DNA from: Syncephalis fuscata
Lineage: Eukaryota > Zoopagomycota > Zoopagomycetes > Zoopagales > Piptocephalidaceae
Assembly: GCA_025786725.1 (NCBI GenBank)
Contig: JAHLTZ010000021.1
Location: 410,528 to 474,527 of the forward strand
Direction: 5' to 3'
Length of the DNA stretch: 64,000 bases
A model generated the notes under the pieces. The model was not told the origin of the DNA and did no database searches. It was given only the letters and a program-made list of their open reading frames with translations. How positions within the stretch are numbered: the first letter of the stretch is position 1; each line of letters opens with the position of its first letter. Made by a program: the position numbers and the translations under genes. Below, in pieces: positions 24,062 through 35,466 of the stretch.

Positions 24062-26233
24062 TTAAGCAGCAGTTGCCACTTTGCCCTTCTTGGCCGTCTT
24101 CTTCTTAGAGGAAGCCGGCTGCTTTGACTTAGTTGTTGTTTCAGCCTTTTCAGCTGTTGTCTCCTCTTTCGCTGCTTTGACAGTATTATCTTTAGTGTCA
24201 GCATCCGGAGTATTTAGCAATTGGCCACTTAATACTTCGTTAAGTACTTTTTCCGCTTCTGCCAACTCGGCTTCTAGTTTGGCCTCGGCAGCCTTCAAAT
24301 CGAATTCTTCGCCTGCTTCTTCAGCTTCCTTTCGTCGCTTCTCCAAATCTTTAAAGCTTTCAGCGCGTTGTTCCTTCATCGCGCTCTCCATTGCCTCCTG
24401 TATAATACTGTCCATATTAAATTTCTCGCCACCCATTAAGCCAGCTAGTTCATCGCCAAGCTCGTCTTTAGCATCTCCGGAGCCGGCTTTAGCTTTATCA
24501 GCAATATCAGCAAGTGATTCAAGCTGCTTCTTTAAATCTTTTAACTGATCAAGGTCAGGTAAAGCTGGCGTATCCTCTTGCTGCTTCTCCTCTTGCTGCT
24601 TCTTCTTTGGCTGCTTTTTATTGGCAGCAGGAGCCTTCTTGGTCTTTACCTCCTCATCCTTAGTTGGCGATTTCACCTTAGTATTTTGCTTCTTTGCAGC
24701 TTCTTTCTTTTTATCAGATTTTACTGGTGAATCTTTAGCTTTCTTGGCCTTTTTAGCGGCATTCTCCTTCTTCTTTTCCTCGTTCTTACGCTCAGCCTCT
24801 AGCTTGGCTTGACGTTCGGCTTCTTCCTTCTCTTCTTTGGCCTTTAGCTCTTCGGCCTCTTTCTTCTTGCGCGCTTCCTCCTTGCGCTTGCGCTCGGCAG
24901 CTTCTTTAGCTTTGCGCTCAGCTTCTTCCTTCTTTTTACGTTCAGCTTCTTTAGCTTTGCGTTCAGCTTCTTCCTTGGCTTTGCGTTCAGCTTCTTCCTT
25001 GGCTTTGCGTTCAGCTTCTTCTTTAGCTTTACGCTCTGCCTCTTCGCGTGCACGTTGTTTACGCAGCGCCTCTTCAACACGAGCACGAGCTTCAGCTTCT
25101 TCGCGTTCACGACGTAGCGCAAATTCGGCATCAATTTCTGCTTGTGTTGGTACAAAGCCAGCGTAGGCAATGGCATCGTAGCTTCGATCACGAACTAGCT
25201 GAACGTATGGGCCAAGTGACTCGGCAGCATGTTCATTATACAAATCTACTGTTTTTTGGCCAAGATTTTGCACATGTGGGTGCAAATGATGAACATAAAT
25301 ATGTTTTGCGCCATGCCAGGCACGCTTAGTAGCAGGTAAAGCATAATCACGCACTGCTGGGCCAACATGCTTGGTAACTACAAATGTTGTGGCTTTATAG
25401 ACGTGTTTGCCATATGGGTACGCATATTTGGTATAGACATGCGAAACTGTAGGTGCTACATGCTGATTATAAGCATGGGTGGCATCTTTAGTTATGCGAT
25501 TGACGTGGTGTGCGACGTTCTTATTGTAATAAGCATGAGCACTGTCCATCCATGGACCAAGCTGTTCATAAACACGATCGTTCAACCACTCAGCTGATTG
25601 TTGAAGGTAAGGCGCTACATACGCATTATAATTAGGCCATACATGTGCATCTAATTGAGGCTGCACATGTTCAGTAAAGGCATGCGAGACAGTGGCAGCT
25701 GTAGGAACAACATAGTCATTATAGACAACCGTCGAATAGCTGCAGACGGTTTCGTAGACTGGTCCAAGTCGTTTATACCATGTCTGGCCGGCACGCTGTA
25801 ATTTTGGTTCAATGGTCGTTTTGTAGATTGGCACGACGGTTGGAGCAACTTCTGTTTCCCATAGTTCAATTACGTGCGGCTCTACCGACTCTTTGTAGAC
25901 TTGAGTGGCATGGGTGATAGCCGGTCTAATATGTTCATTGTGGACACGTTCAATTTTTGGTCCAAGACGACTTTGATACCAAGCCTGGAATACATCAAAC
26001 TTTGGAATACGGCCAACAACTGAGCAAACCGGTGGTAGATCTGGATCATCGGCATGTGCAGCCAATTGATCAACAGGTGGACAGACAGAAGCACCGTAGA
26101 ATGAAAGTATAATAAAGGCAAGGAACAAACGACGGAAGGTAAAGAGACGGAATCCACAGCAGCAGCCTTTACGCTTGGCCGATACCGGTATCGGCTTGGA
26201 CTTACTGGCCGTTGACTTTTTTTTTGATCCCAT
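24062..26233 (-). CDS. Single-pass membrane protein, Y..V.P repeats and coiled coil
   Basis: An uninterrupted frame encodes 723 aa from the ATG at 26233 (MGSKKKSTASKSKPIPVSAK); an upstream in-frame ATG at 26323 is possible. Order: a basic cytosolic tip, a Cys cluster (KGCCCGFRLFTFRRLF), one hydrophobic segment (LAFIILSFYGASV, residues about 37-50), then about 300 residues of imperfect repeats of roughly 15-22 aa on a Y(N)xxVxPxxxxxxxxY plan (IYKTTIEPKLQRAG, VYNDYVVPTAATVSHAF, AYNQHVAPTVSHVYTKY). A highly charged region with KAKEEAER repeats follows, then Lys/Glu-rich disorder and a helical end (KAAEAKLEAELAEAEKVLNE). The Y/V/P repeats resemble amphipathic lipid-binding helices in spacing; that is inference. 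I do not recognise a named family. Lack of introns in a 2.2-kb frame is unusual here. Confidence 0.75.
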   Translation of the reverse strand: MGSKKKSTASKSKPIPVSAKRKGCCCGFRLFTFRRLFLAFIILSFYGASVCPPVDQLAAHADDPDLPPVCSVVGRIPKFDVFQAWYQSRLGPKIERVHNEHIRPAITHATQVYKESVEPHVIELWETEVAPTVVPIYKTTIEPKLQRAGQTWYKRLGPVYETVCSYSTVVYNDYVVPTAATVSHAFTEHVQPQLDAHVWPNYNAYVAPYLQQSAEWLNDRVYEQLGPWMDSAHAYYNKNVAHHVNRITKDATHAYNQHVAPTVSHVYTKYAYPYGKHVYKATTFVVTKHVGPAVRDYALPATKRAWHGAKHIYVHHLHPHVQNLGQKTVDLYNEHAAESLGPYVQLVRDRSYDAIAYAGFVPTQAEIDAEFALRREREEAEARARVEEALRKQRAREEAERKAKEEAERKAKEEAERKAKEEAERKAKEAERKKKEEAERKAKEAAERKRKEEARKKKEAEELKAKEEKEEAERQAKLEAERKNEEKKKENAAKKAKKAKDSPVKSDKKKEAAKKQNTKVKSPTKDEEVKTKKAPAANKKQPKKKQQEEKQQEDTPALPDLDQLKDLKKQLESLADIADKAKAGSGDAKDELGDELAGLMGGEKFNMDSIIQEAMESAMKEQRAESFKDLEKRRKEAEEAGEEFDLKAAEAKLEAELAEAEKVLNEVLSGQLLNTPDADTKDNTVKAAKEETTAEKAETTTKSKQPASSKKKTAKKGKVATAA
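24890..25048 (-). repeat. 24-nt coding repeat (KAKEEAER)
   Basis: About six to seven tandem 24-nt units encode the octapeptide KAKEEAER or close variants within the coiled-coil gene. Units vary mainly at third codon positions. Such arrays commonly change copy number. Confidence 0.85.
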
Positions 26234-28384
26234 TTGTGGCGAGGATTCGCTGCTAATGTCTTCGTAGGGAGACTTGGCAATATCTAAGATATTTAGTTTA
26301 TCTATAATAAAGTAATAATACATCTAGTTAGCTTACTAATTGTTTATTATTATTGGTAATAAAGAATAAGAAATATAGTGTATTTAATGCACATAATCAA
26401 CTATTGTGTTAATAATGTAGTCTAGGACTTTAAAACTAGATGGTGCAATGTTATCAATTTATATAACATATTCCAAGTATTATTACAATAGTTGTACAGT
26501 AATACAATACAATATATTGTATTATATTGCAAAAATAAAATAAATGTAGCTATACATCAATACGCAAACCCACCCAATGCAGGAGAAGCCGGTGGAGAAG
26601 CTTTGTCTCCTTGCCTTTTTCCTCGTTTATTACGCTTTCGCGACTCGGTCATAGCGTAAAATCAACTTAAAATGCTTTGGTGATATACAGACCGGTGGTA
26701 TGGTTAAGAGAAACACTGTATTTTCAACTGTAGTTTATAAAGAAACAATAATAGAAATATACGAGGGTAAAAGTGAAAAAAGAGAAAGAAGTATAGTAAA
26801 GGCAAGGCGGGCCATATCGACGTATGAACAGTTATGTAGGAAAACGTTACACGTGTCTCAATGTCAGTGCATTAATTTAATTAAATGCCATTGGTCCAAA
26901 TTAAAACACGTGAAAACAAAGTTGGTAGTTTCTACTTTCGTAAGTTTTCAAACAGCGACATTTGCAGCAATACATTGCTACAGTTGCCTGATTTACATAA
27001 TTGCGTCAATTTGTTAATGTAGTTGTATTTGGAACAAGAGTCAATGTTATATGGACTTTAGTATTTTTATGATTAACGTCATCTTATTTAAACCAATATG
27101 TTGCTCTATTTTTCTTCGTCTTCTTCTGTTGCTTGGTCACTGCTTAAAATATCCTATTTCTGAAGTTGTAACAAAATATGTAATTATAGCTCGGTTGATA
27201 ATTTACAATAAATATTTATACGCATAATTAAAATTACTTAATAACTTTGTATTAAAGCGTTGAGCTAATTAATAATTTGCACAAATATACGTATAATTAC
27301 AACTGGTATTAAATTTATTTAAACTATATTAAACCAATTAACAAAATCAATTATTTGATTGTTTGCTCAAATATACGAATTACTAAATAATACCTCTATT
27401 TTTAGGGGAATTTGTGAAAATACACCGTTTAAATTTATTTAAAATTGATAAATATTTATTAATAAATTATTTTTTGCTTGCCCCACACTCCATTTTTTGT
27501 AATGATGCTCACCGCAAACTAAATACTCTTTAATAATACGTTTCTTTTCTTGATGGCTATTTCATTAGTAGTTTTTTTTGTTTTCAATAAAAGTGCTTGT
27601 TTTAATATTAACTACTGTTCCAATATTATTGGTGCTAACTTTTAAGAACATATTTTTGTATTGTATTTTTAGTTGCATTTGCTACAAGTATATTGTTGAA
27701 AGCCTTTTAACAAATAAAACATGGTTGGCATTGCTGTTACTATTACTACAATTGACTAAATTACGTAAATAAATATTTAAATTAAAATTGCTGCATTTAT
27801 TGTAGTTAACTTTTTTCCCACCAGGGATTTTTAGCTTTGTAACTTTTATTATTCAACATTATTATAAATACACAATACTATTAATATAATAATAATAAAG
27901 ATGTCTTTTTATAATCCAATCTATTTTAGTTTATATCAGGACCTATACAATTACAGCTTTTGTTATAAATATGCTAATTTGAGCTATTGTTATAGGTTAA
28001 AGTCATTTAATACCAATAATACTTTTATTAAATTGATATTAAAACATTTAATTAAATTACTTCTATTTCTTTTCTTAAAATTGCAACCGTTAACAAGATT
28101 AAACTCATCAAAAGCAATTCTCAGTTTTTTAATACTGGTAAACATAGCTTCTTTAAACAATTTGGTAGACATTGTGGCAAATTTTCTTACATTGGTGTAT
28201 TTTTATTTAATTATTTATTATAATAAATTTAAATGGTTTATTTTTTTACAAATTCTCCTTATTTTTACAAATGCAGTTTAACTAATTGATATTGTGTAGC
28301 AAATAGACATATTTTGTAAATTATTCAATTGTTTGCACACACATAAATATAATTGTAATTTAATTAATTTTGATTTTACAACTA
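26234..28384. other. 2.1-kb AT-rich region, mostly non-coding
   Basis: Very A/T-rich sequence between two leftward genes. The only compositionally distinct patch is at about 26,557..26,652, listed separately. A 126-codon frame at 27,901..28,281 (+) and a 105-codon frame at 26,700..27,017 (+) have the composition of random AT-rich DNA and are not called. Confidence 0.5.
26557..26652 (-). CDS. Possible 31-aa basic micro-ORF
   Basis: An ATG-to-TGA frame encodes MTESRKRNKRGKRQGDKASP plus a short tail ending GGFAY. It stands out as a GC-rich patch inside a 2-kb AT-rich stretch. The peptide is basic in its first half and Pro/Ser/Gly-rich in its second. It could be a small protein, one exon of a spliced gene or chance. 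No family is recognised. Confidence 0.3.
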   Translation of the reverse strand: MTESRKRNKRGKRQGDKASPPASPALGGFAY

Positions 28385-29155
28385 TCAAACTAACGGCAAT
28401 TTGCGATGAACATACATATAATGGTAGATTAAAGGGCGTGATACTGGCGTATTTGCCGCTACTGCTTCATTGCCAGACGATGGCACTTCAATCTGTCGTA
28501 TAGGGTCGCTTTGCCATCGCCATGACAAATCAGCCGATCGATCACTGCCATTGGCCACTGGCGACGAATGGAAGATTGGTCGATTAGCCGAGTAGGATAT
28601 AATAATCCAGCGACCACCTGGACGAAGTACACGTCCAGCCTCTTCAGCCATTTGTGCATGGGCAGCACCAGCAATAGAGTAGCTATTACCAGCACCGTCA
28701 CGAACGCACACAGTCGTGTCAAGATCACCACACGCAACTGCATCCATCACTGACTTGTCAAGAATCACATCGACAGAGTCATCGCAAATAGTGTCATGCA
28801 TGTCAAGTACATTTGATTGTAGCCAACTAACACGAGAGCAAAGCTCGGGACTTAATAGTGTATGTGATGCCATTTGTCCCTTTTCTATGGCCACGGCCGA
28901 TAAATCTGTATTTATGACGTGGTCACATCCAGCGCGTGCCAATTCAATACCTAACTGTGAGCTACCACATCCTACATGTAAAATACGATCACTGGATGTT
29001 ATAATACCATTTGTTGCATCCTCTTCATCTACTGCACCTAGTAGAATAGGTTTTAATTGTCTAAAATCTACTAGCCATTCAAACTGTGTTTCCTGACGAA
29101 ACCGCTCGTCCCAATAGTCGGCTGAATCATACGATACGGTGTGTAATGAGGACAT
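28385..29155 (-). CDS. SAM-dependent methyltransferase, METTL13/CSKMT type
   Basis: An intronless 256-aa class I methyltransferase. The start DSADYWDERFRQETQFEWL VDF is the hallmark of the EEF1AKMT4/METTL13 N-lobe/CSKMT group, which methylates lysines or N-termini of elongation factor 1A or citrate synthase. Motif I is ILHVGCGSSQLGIELA, followed by VINTDLSAVAIEK (acidic loop), VDVILDKSVMDAVACGD (motif IV region) and EAGRVLRPGGRWIIISYS (motif VI). The C-terminus ends in IYHYMYVHRKL. The substrate cannot be told from sequence. It shares a 260-base promoter with the TFIIIC subunit gene. Confidence 0.82.
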   Translation of the reverse strand: MSSLHTVSYDSADYWDERFRQETQFEWLVDFRQLKPILLGAVDEEDATNGIITSSDRILHVGCGSSQLGIELARAGCDHVINTDLSAVAIEKGQMASHTLLSPELCSRVSWLQSNVLDMHDTICDDSVDVILDKSVMDAVACGDLDTTVCVRDGAGNSYSIAGAAHAQMAEEAGRVLRPGGRWIIISYSANRPIFHSSPVANGSDRSADLSWRWQSDPIRQIEVPSSGNEAVAANTPVSRPLIYHYMYVHRKLPLV

Positions 29156-29415
29156 AATCGTTCAAACCTTCTATTAGTCTACCCATGTTATTACAACTAC
29201 GGGGCAGATCTATATATTATTGGTAAATGATCGACCAATAGTTAGCTAAAAAAGACTAGGAAATAAAGCAATGTTTATTAGTTGTTACAATAGAAAATTG
29301 TTTATTGTTATTCTTTTTCTAACTACGTTTTTTCCTGGTTTTGAACTCGCGTCTAATAGCCAAAGTGACAGCAAATCACTCAGAATATTCAGACAAATAT
29401 TAGCCAATCGTCGCG
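29156..29415. promoter_or_regulatory. Divergent promoter methyltransferase / TFIIIC subunit
   Basis: 260 bases between two outward-reading start codons, AT-rich. It must hold both promoters. Confidence 0.5.
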
Positions 29416-32400
29416 ATGCCACGTCTGACGCGACAGCGAACACGCGGCCATACTGAAATAGCCAAGCAGAATGCTTCTGCCGCTAACGAAATAAATTCAT
29501 CTGCCGAGAATGACATAGCAACAACACCTCAATCTAGAAATACTCGCCAAACAACTCTTTTTTCTTTTTTAGGACGTAAAGAAACGGCACCACTCGATAG
29601 TCCCACAAGAAATGCAAACAAACAGTACATACATAGAACGAGAGTAAATAACCAAAGTAGTCAAAGCTCCTCTAAAAAGGAAGAAAAGAAAAAGAGCGAA
29701 GGTAAAGACACAGATATTATAACGACACCATCAAAAAGAAGCAGTAAACGACAAGAACAAACGAGTGTTAGCCAGTTTATGTCACTAAATGAAAAAACTC
29801 CAGTAAAATTAACAGGTTTAAAAAAAGAAAATTATCATTCAATATCAGCGGCCGATGAAGCAATTATTGCCGCGTTAGATTTGACGGCACTTGCCGAATT
29901 AGTTCTAAAAGGCGAAACACCAGAGCTACCATTTGGCGTACGATGTGTTCGACGTGGCCGTCCCCCATCGTCCCCGCTTAAAAGACGTGCGGCAGCAGCT
30001 CGTTATCGCGATCAAATGAAAAAGGATATGTATAAACACGCACATATGCTACAGGCAGGGACAGCAACACTGGTAGATGGCGAATTTGAAGAAGTGGCAC
30101 CTACAAATGAAATTCATGTAGTTTGTACACCATCACGTTTTATTAAAAGTAGAAAGCGTGTTGATAGCAATGACAGCACAGATAATAATCATGATACAGT
30201 CGAATTGTCAACTGTCCCGCCATCACCAACAACTGGTAAACGAAAACGGATGGCAAGCATTATAGGAACAAAAAAACGTCAATCTATAGCTATCGATGTA
30301 GAGGATGACGATTCTGAAGATGAATACAAACCAGACAAAAATGTAGATAATCAAGAGGAAGAAGAGTTGGCAAATGAAGAAGACGAAATAGAGGAGGAGG
30401 AGGAGGAGGAGGAAGAAGAAGAAGAAGAAGAAGATTTTAAGCCTAAAAAGAAAGCAACTACAAGCAAGAGTAAAAGAACAAAGAAAAAAGCATATTGTAC
30501 TTCGCGACAGTTTATCGGCAGAATAGAATTAAATGTCAAGCCAAAGTCTAAAGTATCCGTTCCTAAACATACAGGCATTGATTGGCGAGACTTTCCTATA
30601 CCAATGGCGCCATCACGGTATTATTCCAATAGTACATTTGTATTAAGTAAAAATGCAAAGAACAACCAACGTAAACCAACAGATCACCCAGATAAATTAA
30701 GCGAAGAAGCTATTTATTCGCGAATGTGCGAGAAATTTGGTCTTAAATACCTTATGGCCAATCGACGATATGTTAGTTTACCACATACATCGGCCATTTA
30801 TCGTAAACAATTCCAGCTGATTTAGTAGAACTTGTACGTCCTGAACCATTTATAAATGTTGTAGCATCATCTCTAGCATTAAGCTTGTCAAGCCATTAGT
30901 GTAAGTAATACTACTTATTATTATTACTGTCATATTAATTAAATGAATGAATGAGATAGTACAAGTGATTCAACGCGGAATGTGGCATTTGAACCATCTA
31001 TAGATGATGTACAAACATTGGAAGAATGTTCAAGTGTAAAAATTCGTATGTATTATATGTTTATTATTAATACTTCGGTTGATCTAAATATTAGCGGTGA
31101 ATAGCAAACATTACAGGATTTGTACTTAATACCGGAATTAACACATGGGCCATGGATTGGTGCCCCTATTCTACAATAGAAGATTGGCAATATTTAGCGG
31201 TAGCGGGTATTTCTACTACAGATACGAGTCCGCGGCCCATTGGTTTGTCTGAAGCAACACCCGTTCGTGGACAAATACAGCTATGGCAAATTCCCGTCAA
31301 TGACAGTGCCGTAGATAGCGGTGATGCCTACCCAGTACTAAATGCAGTTATAGTTCATGAATGGGGCGCTGTCTGGGATATTGCCTGGTGTCCATCATCA
31401 AGTCCAGTGATGCCTGCAACAGTATGTATAACATAGCGCTATTAGTAACAACAACTAGAGTTAATAAGGATATATAGCGTGACAAACACTACGGACGACA
31501 GGGTGTCATGGCGTTATGTACGGGCGATGGACATTTACGAGTTATTGTAGTGCCGCATTTAGAAGAATTACGTTTACGTAATAAGAAAATAACTAAAGAT
31601 GCGCCTATTTACTGTACGTAAATTGATAGCGATTAAATGGTGAAAACAAATTAATGAAACAAAATGAATACTTAGTTGAAATTGGCACGACACTTTTAGA
31701 TGTAACGCTAGTAAACACTTGTTATGTTACAACTCGGTGGGATAATAATGGCCAGTTGATTGGTGGCTGTGCAGATGGTACGTATTTAATTGAATGATTG
31801 ATTAATTTGTTGTCCGTATTATTGATACTTTTATTAGGCTCGATAGTTGTATGGGATGTAAGAACAATTGCCCAACAAATGATCAATGCTATTGGCGAAG
31901 AAGGCGATGAGGAAGTATTAGAAACAACTGGTAAGACAACCATGTATGTTATATTATTGCTGATATCTGTATAAGTAGATGTGCCACTGATAAGATTTAC
32001 TCCTCATGATTGCCTTATAAGATCGATGGAATGGCGTCGTCCAGTTTTACGTGATTTAGTAGCATGTGCCAAAGAAGCTTGCGTTAGCATGCAGAATAAC
32101 CAATCAGATAAATATTTTGACTTTGATTCTTTGCGCCATCGTATATTTACGGAAGCAAACCCAGATGTCTATCAGCAATTGATGACCATAGGTTATGATG
32201 GCCGTGTTGGCATTACTGATCGACGCTTTCCATGGCAATCATTTTGCTTGCAGCGTAATAGAGGTAAAAATAACAATAATATTTATCTATTACACTAGAT
32301 AGCTGGCTAATTTTAATTATTAGCCGTGCTTATAAGTGGTGTTTGGCTTCCCGGTACCTCAATCGTAATGTATATGGATCCAGAGTATGCAATTCGACAT

Positions 32401-33066
32401 ATGGAAATCATTGGCACACATTCATACTCGGTCATGTCACACAATGCATTTGTTTGGGTAGGATTTGTACTTACAATGCAATCCAGTCTAATAATATTTA
32501 TTTAGAGTATGAGTGCATCGGATCGACATCCCTACGTGGCTAGTGTCGGGGCAGATGGTGCATTACAGATTAACAATCCATTTAGAGATCCAAACAAAAT
32601 ACCGGTAAGTGGTATTATACTGTTCAAATAAATACTTATATTGGTATAGCGTATTGCGCAGTATACTCCCTATCGAATTCAGTACGACAATGCCAACAAA
32701 CGATTTATTTTTGATGACCGACCATGTATTGAGGTAATAAGGTGATTGAGTCATCGCACCATCTAACAGGTGATATAGGAAATAAAAAGAGAAAAGTCTA
32801 CGACATTATTAATCGATTTTCCCAAAGAGGTTGCATTACAGCGGGTATAGTTGAGATAATTTATTGTTATAATATACTAATAAGTTGCTGTATAAACAAC
32901 CATCAATTTCCAGGTGGCTTGGAATCAAAATCCCGGATCCGCAGCTCATTGGTTAGCCAGTGGTGGTGCATCTGGCTTGGTACGTGTAGATGGAATGTTA
33001 CGAGACCATTATTTGCATCAACTATATTTTGGTGCGGATAAAGCAAGAAATAGTAAACAAAAATAA
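29416..33066 (+). CDS. TFIIIC WD40 subunit (Tfc6/GTF3C2-like), one frame break
   Basis: Exons: 29416..30898, 30960..31045, 31117..31421, 31478..31613, 31676..31777, 31838..31930, 31979..32263, 32324..32457, 32506..32604, 32650..32733, 32779..32844, 32914..33066. The N-terminal ~460 residues are basic and disordered, with an R-G-R-P-P AT-hook-like motif (VRRGRPPSSPLKRR), a Glu homopolymer (about 30,391..30,435) and Lys-rich stretches. The C-terminal part is a WD40 propeller: INTWAMDWCPYSTI, AVWDIAWCPSSSPV, ALCTGDGHLRVIV, LIGGCADGSIVVWDV, IRSMEWRRP, IGYDGRVGITDRRF, VASVGADGALQIN, VAWNQNPGSAAHWLASGGA. This disordered basic head plus propeller matches fungal Tfc6/Sfc6 and animal GTF3C2, which bind the B box of tRNA genes. 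Near 30,803 the frame moves by one base: a missing A in an A-run, or an unrecognised intron (30803..30864 or 30876) with donor GTAAAC. The first reading keeps PADLVELVRPEPFINVV. Confidence 0.75.
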
Positions 33067-33161
33067 CTTGATAAATTTAGCTATTGTAATAATGTTTATC
33101 TATTTTTGTCAATTGTTTGATTGTTATTGTAATTTAAAGCAGCAATAAAATAATATACTAG

Positions 33162-34817
33162 ATAATATTTGTATTCATTAACACGAAATGTCAACTATTT
33201 TATAGCCATCTTTGGAATGCATAACAAGTGCATTTGTTGTGCTTGATTCCACTGATGCGATAGCCAACAATTCAGCATCTACAATACCAAGTCGTTTGTA
33301 TTAGTCGGCTGAATCAAATCAATTATTTGAGGATGCCCTCCCATATAAGTATAAACAACGAAGTTCTGCATTCGATACTTATTATTTAGTTTATACCAAC
33401 CAGAATGCGGCAATGTAGATTCAGTACTTCTATATTAATTTGTGACAAAATGGTACCATCAGCTAAGCTGTATATAAACAATTCCTCTGTAGCTATTATT
33501 GCTATGGCATTGGAAGTAATAATTGGTATTGCACGAATAACCTCAACATAACGTGCCCAAATAGGCTTTTGATTATCCATGGATTGATTTGGGTTGTCGC
33601 AATTAGTCGAAATCACTGCAAGGCTTAATACTTCGCTGTTTAGTTCATTTGCTGATTCATCGAAACCGCACGCAACAGTTTTTACAACAAGTACACGCTC
33701 GTCATCCAATCTTTTTACAGGGCAATAAATATCAAACAAGTATGTAATAATGCATTTGCCTTGCATTAAACATTGAGGATTGTCTTCTAGCTGGCAAACA
33801 GAAAATTGCCATACACTCCAATAGACAGTTTGAAAAGTATCAATTGCATCTGTATACGCATAAAATACAGTAGCAGTGTCTTCAGTGGCTCGTTGTATAA
33901 ATGATGTTCCGTTGCTATTCTGTATACTTCCCATGCACATTTGCCGAGTAGCCATATCAAATACACGAGTTGTCGACAATGGTAGTAATTTGGGATTTAA
34001 ACTTCTTTTAGTATGATTAAATAATAACCAACGGCCACGAATAGACATTTCATTGTTACATAAATAAGGAGCAGAATATGGCTGTATCGTTGATACTCGA
34101 TGTATTGGCCAGATAAGAACATTGTATGGTGTCTCATAAAGATTGACCTCAGTTTTTGTTTGCATACTGACAATTACAACGAATTTATCCGATACTAAAA
34201 ACTGATCCACATTGACTGTTGGATCAAATCCATCACACATACTTTGCGTAGCGCCAAAATCGTTGGTGTTTTGGTTTTCCTACTGGCTGGCATTGCTCAA
34301 TGACACCACATTCTCCAATATACGACTATTATTGCTTATACGCTGCAATACTATAACCTGATCACTGTCCGATGTATCCTCGACTATGTCATATATTGGA
34401 TATGGCTTGTCTCGTAGCCAGTTGGCACTGGTGGCACGTCGATGACAGAAGCACGAACCAGTTGATATCATGGTCATTCAGCTGGGTGACATCAATCGCC
34501 GTGTTGCTTGTTGTGCCAGTGCGCCAGACACTCGCAGTGTGCGTACATACCACGACAGCCACTGTACTTCGTCGTCGTCTTTAAACGTGTAGTGTTGTAT
34601 ATATCGCTGTCGCCAACACGTGCTGTATACCAACACACTGCCACAGCCACTGAGAGCACGACGCAAACAGCACCAGCGACTTGTCGTCGGCAAACACCGC
34701 AAGTCGCTCAACAACAGGTACAGGGATATGCTGCATACTAAATGACTAAATAGAACAAAAACAAACAGCAACAATGTGATCTATGCCGCGTATATATGGA
34801 TGCTGTCGTGTAACAAC
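33162..34817 (+). repeat. Left arm of 3.97-kb inverted repeat
   Basis: This arm is the reverse complement of 35467..37128, including the F-box-family gene and about 80 bases upstream of its start. By eye the arms differ by about ten single-base deletions in this arm and one in the other, with almost no substitutions. Confidence 0.9.
33178..34736 (-). pseudogene. F-box-family gene, left copy with many one-base deletions
   Basis: Near-identical to the copy at 35,549 but 9 bases shorter overall. Single-base losses scatter through it: two near 34,610, others near 34,516, 34,440-34,450, 34,315, 34,258, 34,240, 33,420 and 33,300. Each shifts the frame, so no long product can be read. It does keep the G that the right copy lacks (in the VEDTSDSDQV segment). 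Because differences are almost only deletions, this may be an uncorrected duplicate in the assembly and not a decayed gene. Product description as for the right copy. Confidence 0.8.
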
Positions 34818-35466
34818 ATGTGTGCTTATAACCAATTATATTGGTGATGTAAATATTAACAATATGTAGTTCAAAATAAATTGCAAGCATCAAATAGGTT
34901 TATTAAAGAATTGCTATATATAAAAACTGATATTATAATATCGAATATATAATAAAGACGAAAGTATTATGTTTTGACTAAATAATAATGCCTGTTAAAC
35001 TGTTATGTAAGTAATAGTATCAAACTTGGTATTTGCAATTATAAATTCAACACACTTATATTTAATAATATATTAAGTGCAGTCCTAATTTTTAGGAATA
35101 AAATTGTTATCATCATCATAGAAATTATATTAACACTATCGTTACTATTTATTAACCAAATAAATAAAATTTAAAATTGATTGCTGGTTGTTTTATTTTA
35201 AGAATAGTTTTATTATTGGCTAGCATCCCACATAATCATAGTAATTTAATAGCAATAACTATTTGAGCAATAGTATAGTTTACAGTGTATGTTTATTATG
35301 TAAATAAACCATTGTTAACTTTAGTTTACTCTGTCATTTCATTATTACAGATTCTAATGGAAAGTATCAAACATGTGTTTAACATATTTGCTATATTCAA
35401 ATACAATCTACAAGTGATTATTTATACTAGTTTCAATACAATGCTGAATATAATGTAGCAACACAC
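34818..35466. other. Spacer of inverted repeat
   Basis: 649 bases of AT-rich sequence between the two arms. It serves as the shared upstream region of the two outward-reading gene copies. No coding exon is seen. Confidence 0.6.

Noticed and set aside
24837-25191. Antisense and shifted frames over the coiled-coil gene (for example LALRSASS-type on the + strand)
   Set aside because: They are shadows of the 24-nt coding repeat of the real minus-strand gene.
26700-27017. 105-codon frame on the + strand
   Set aside because: No recognisable domain, AT-driven codon use, no splice or promoter context.
27901-28281. 126-codon frame rich in Leu/Phe/Tyr/Asn
   Set aside because: Composition is that expected from AT-rich non-coding DNA. 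A hydrophobic small protein cannot be excluded but is not supported.
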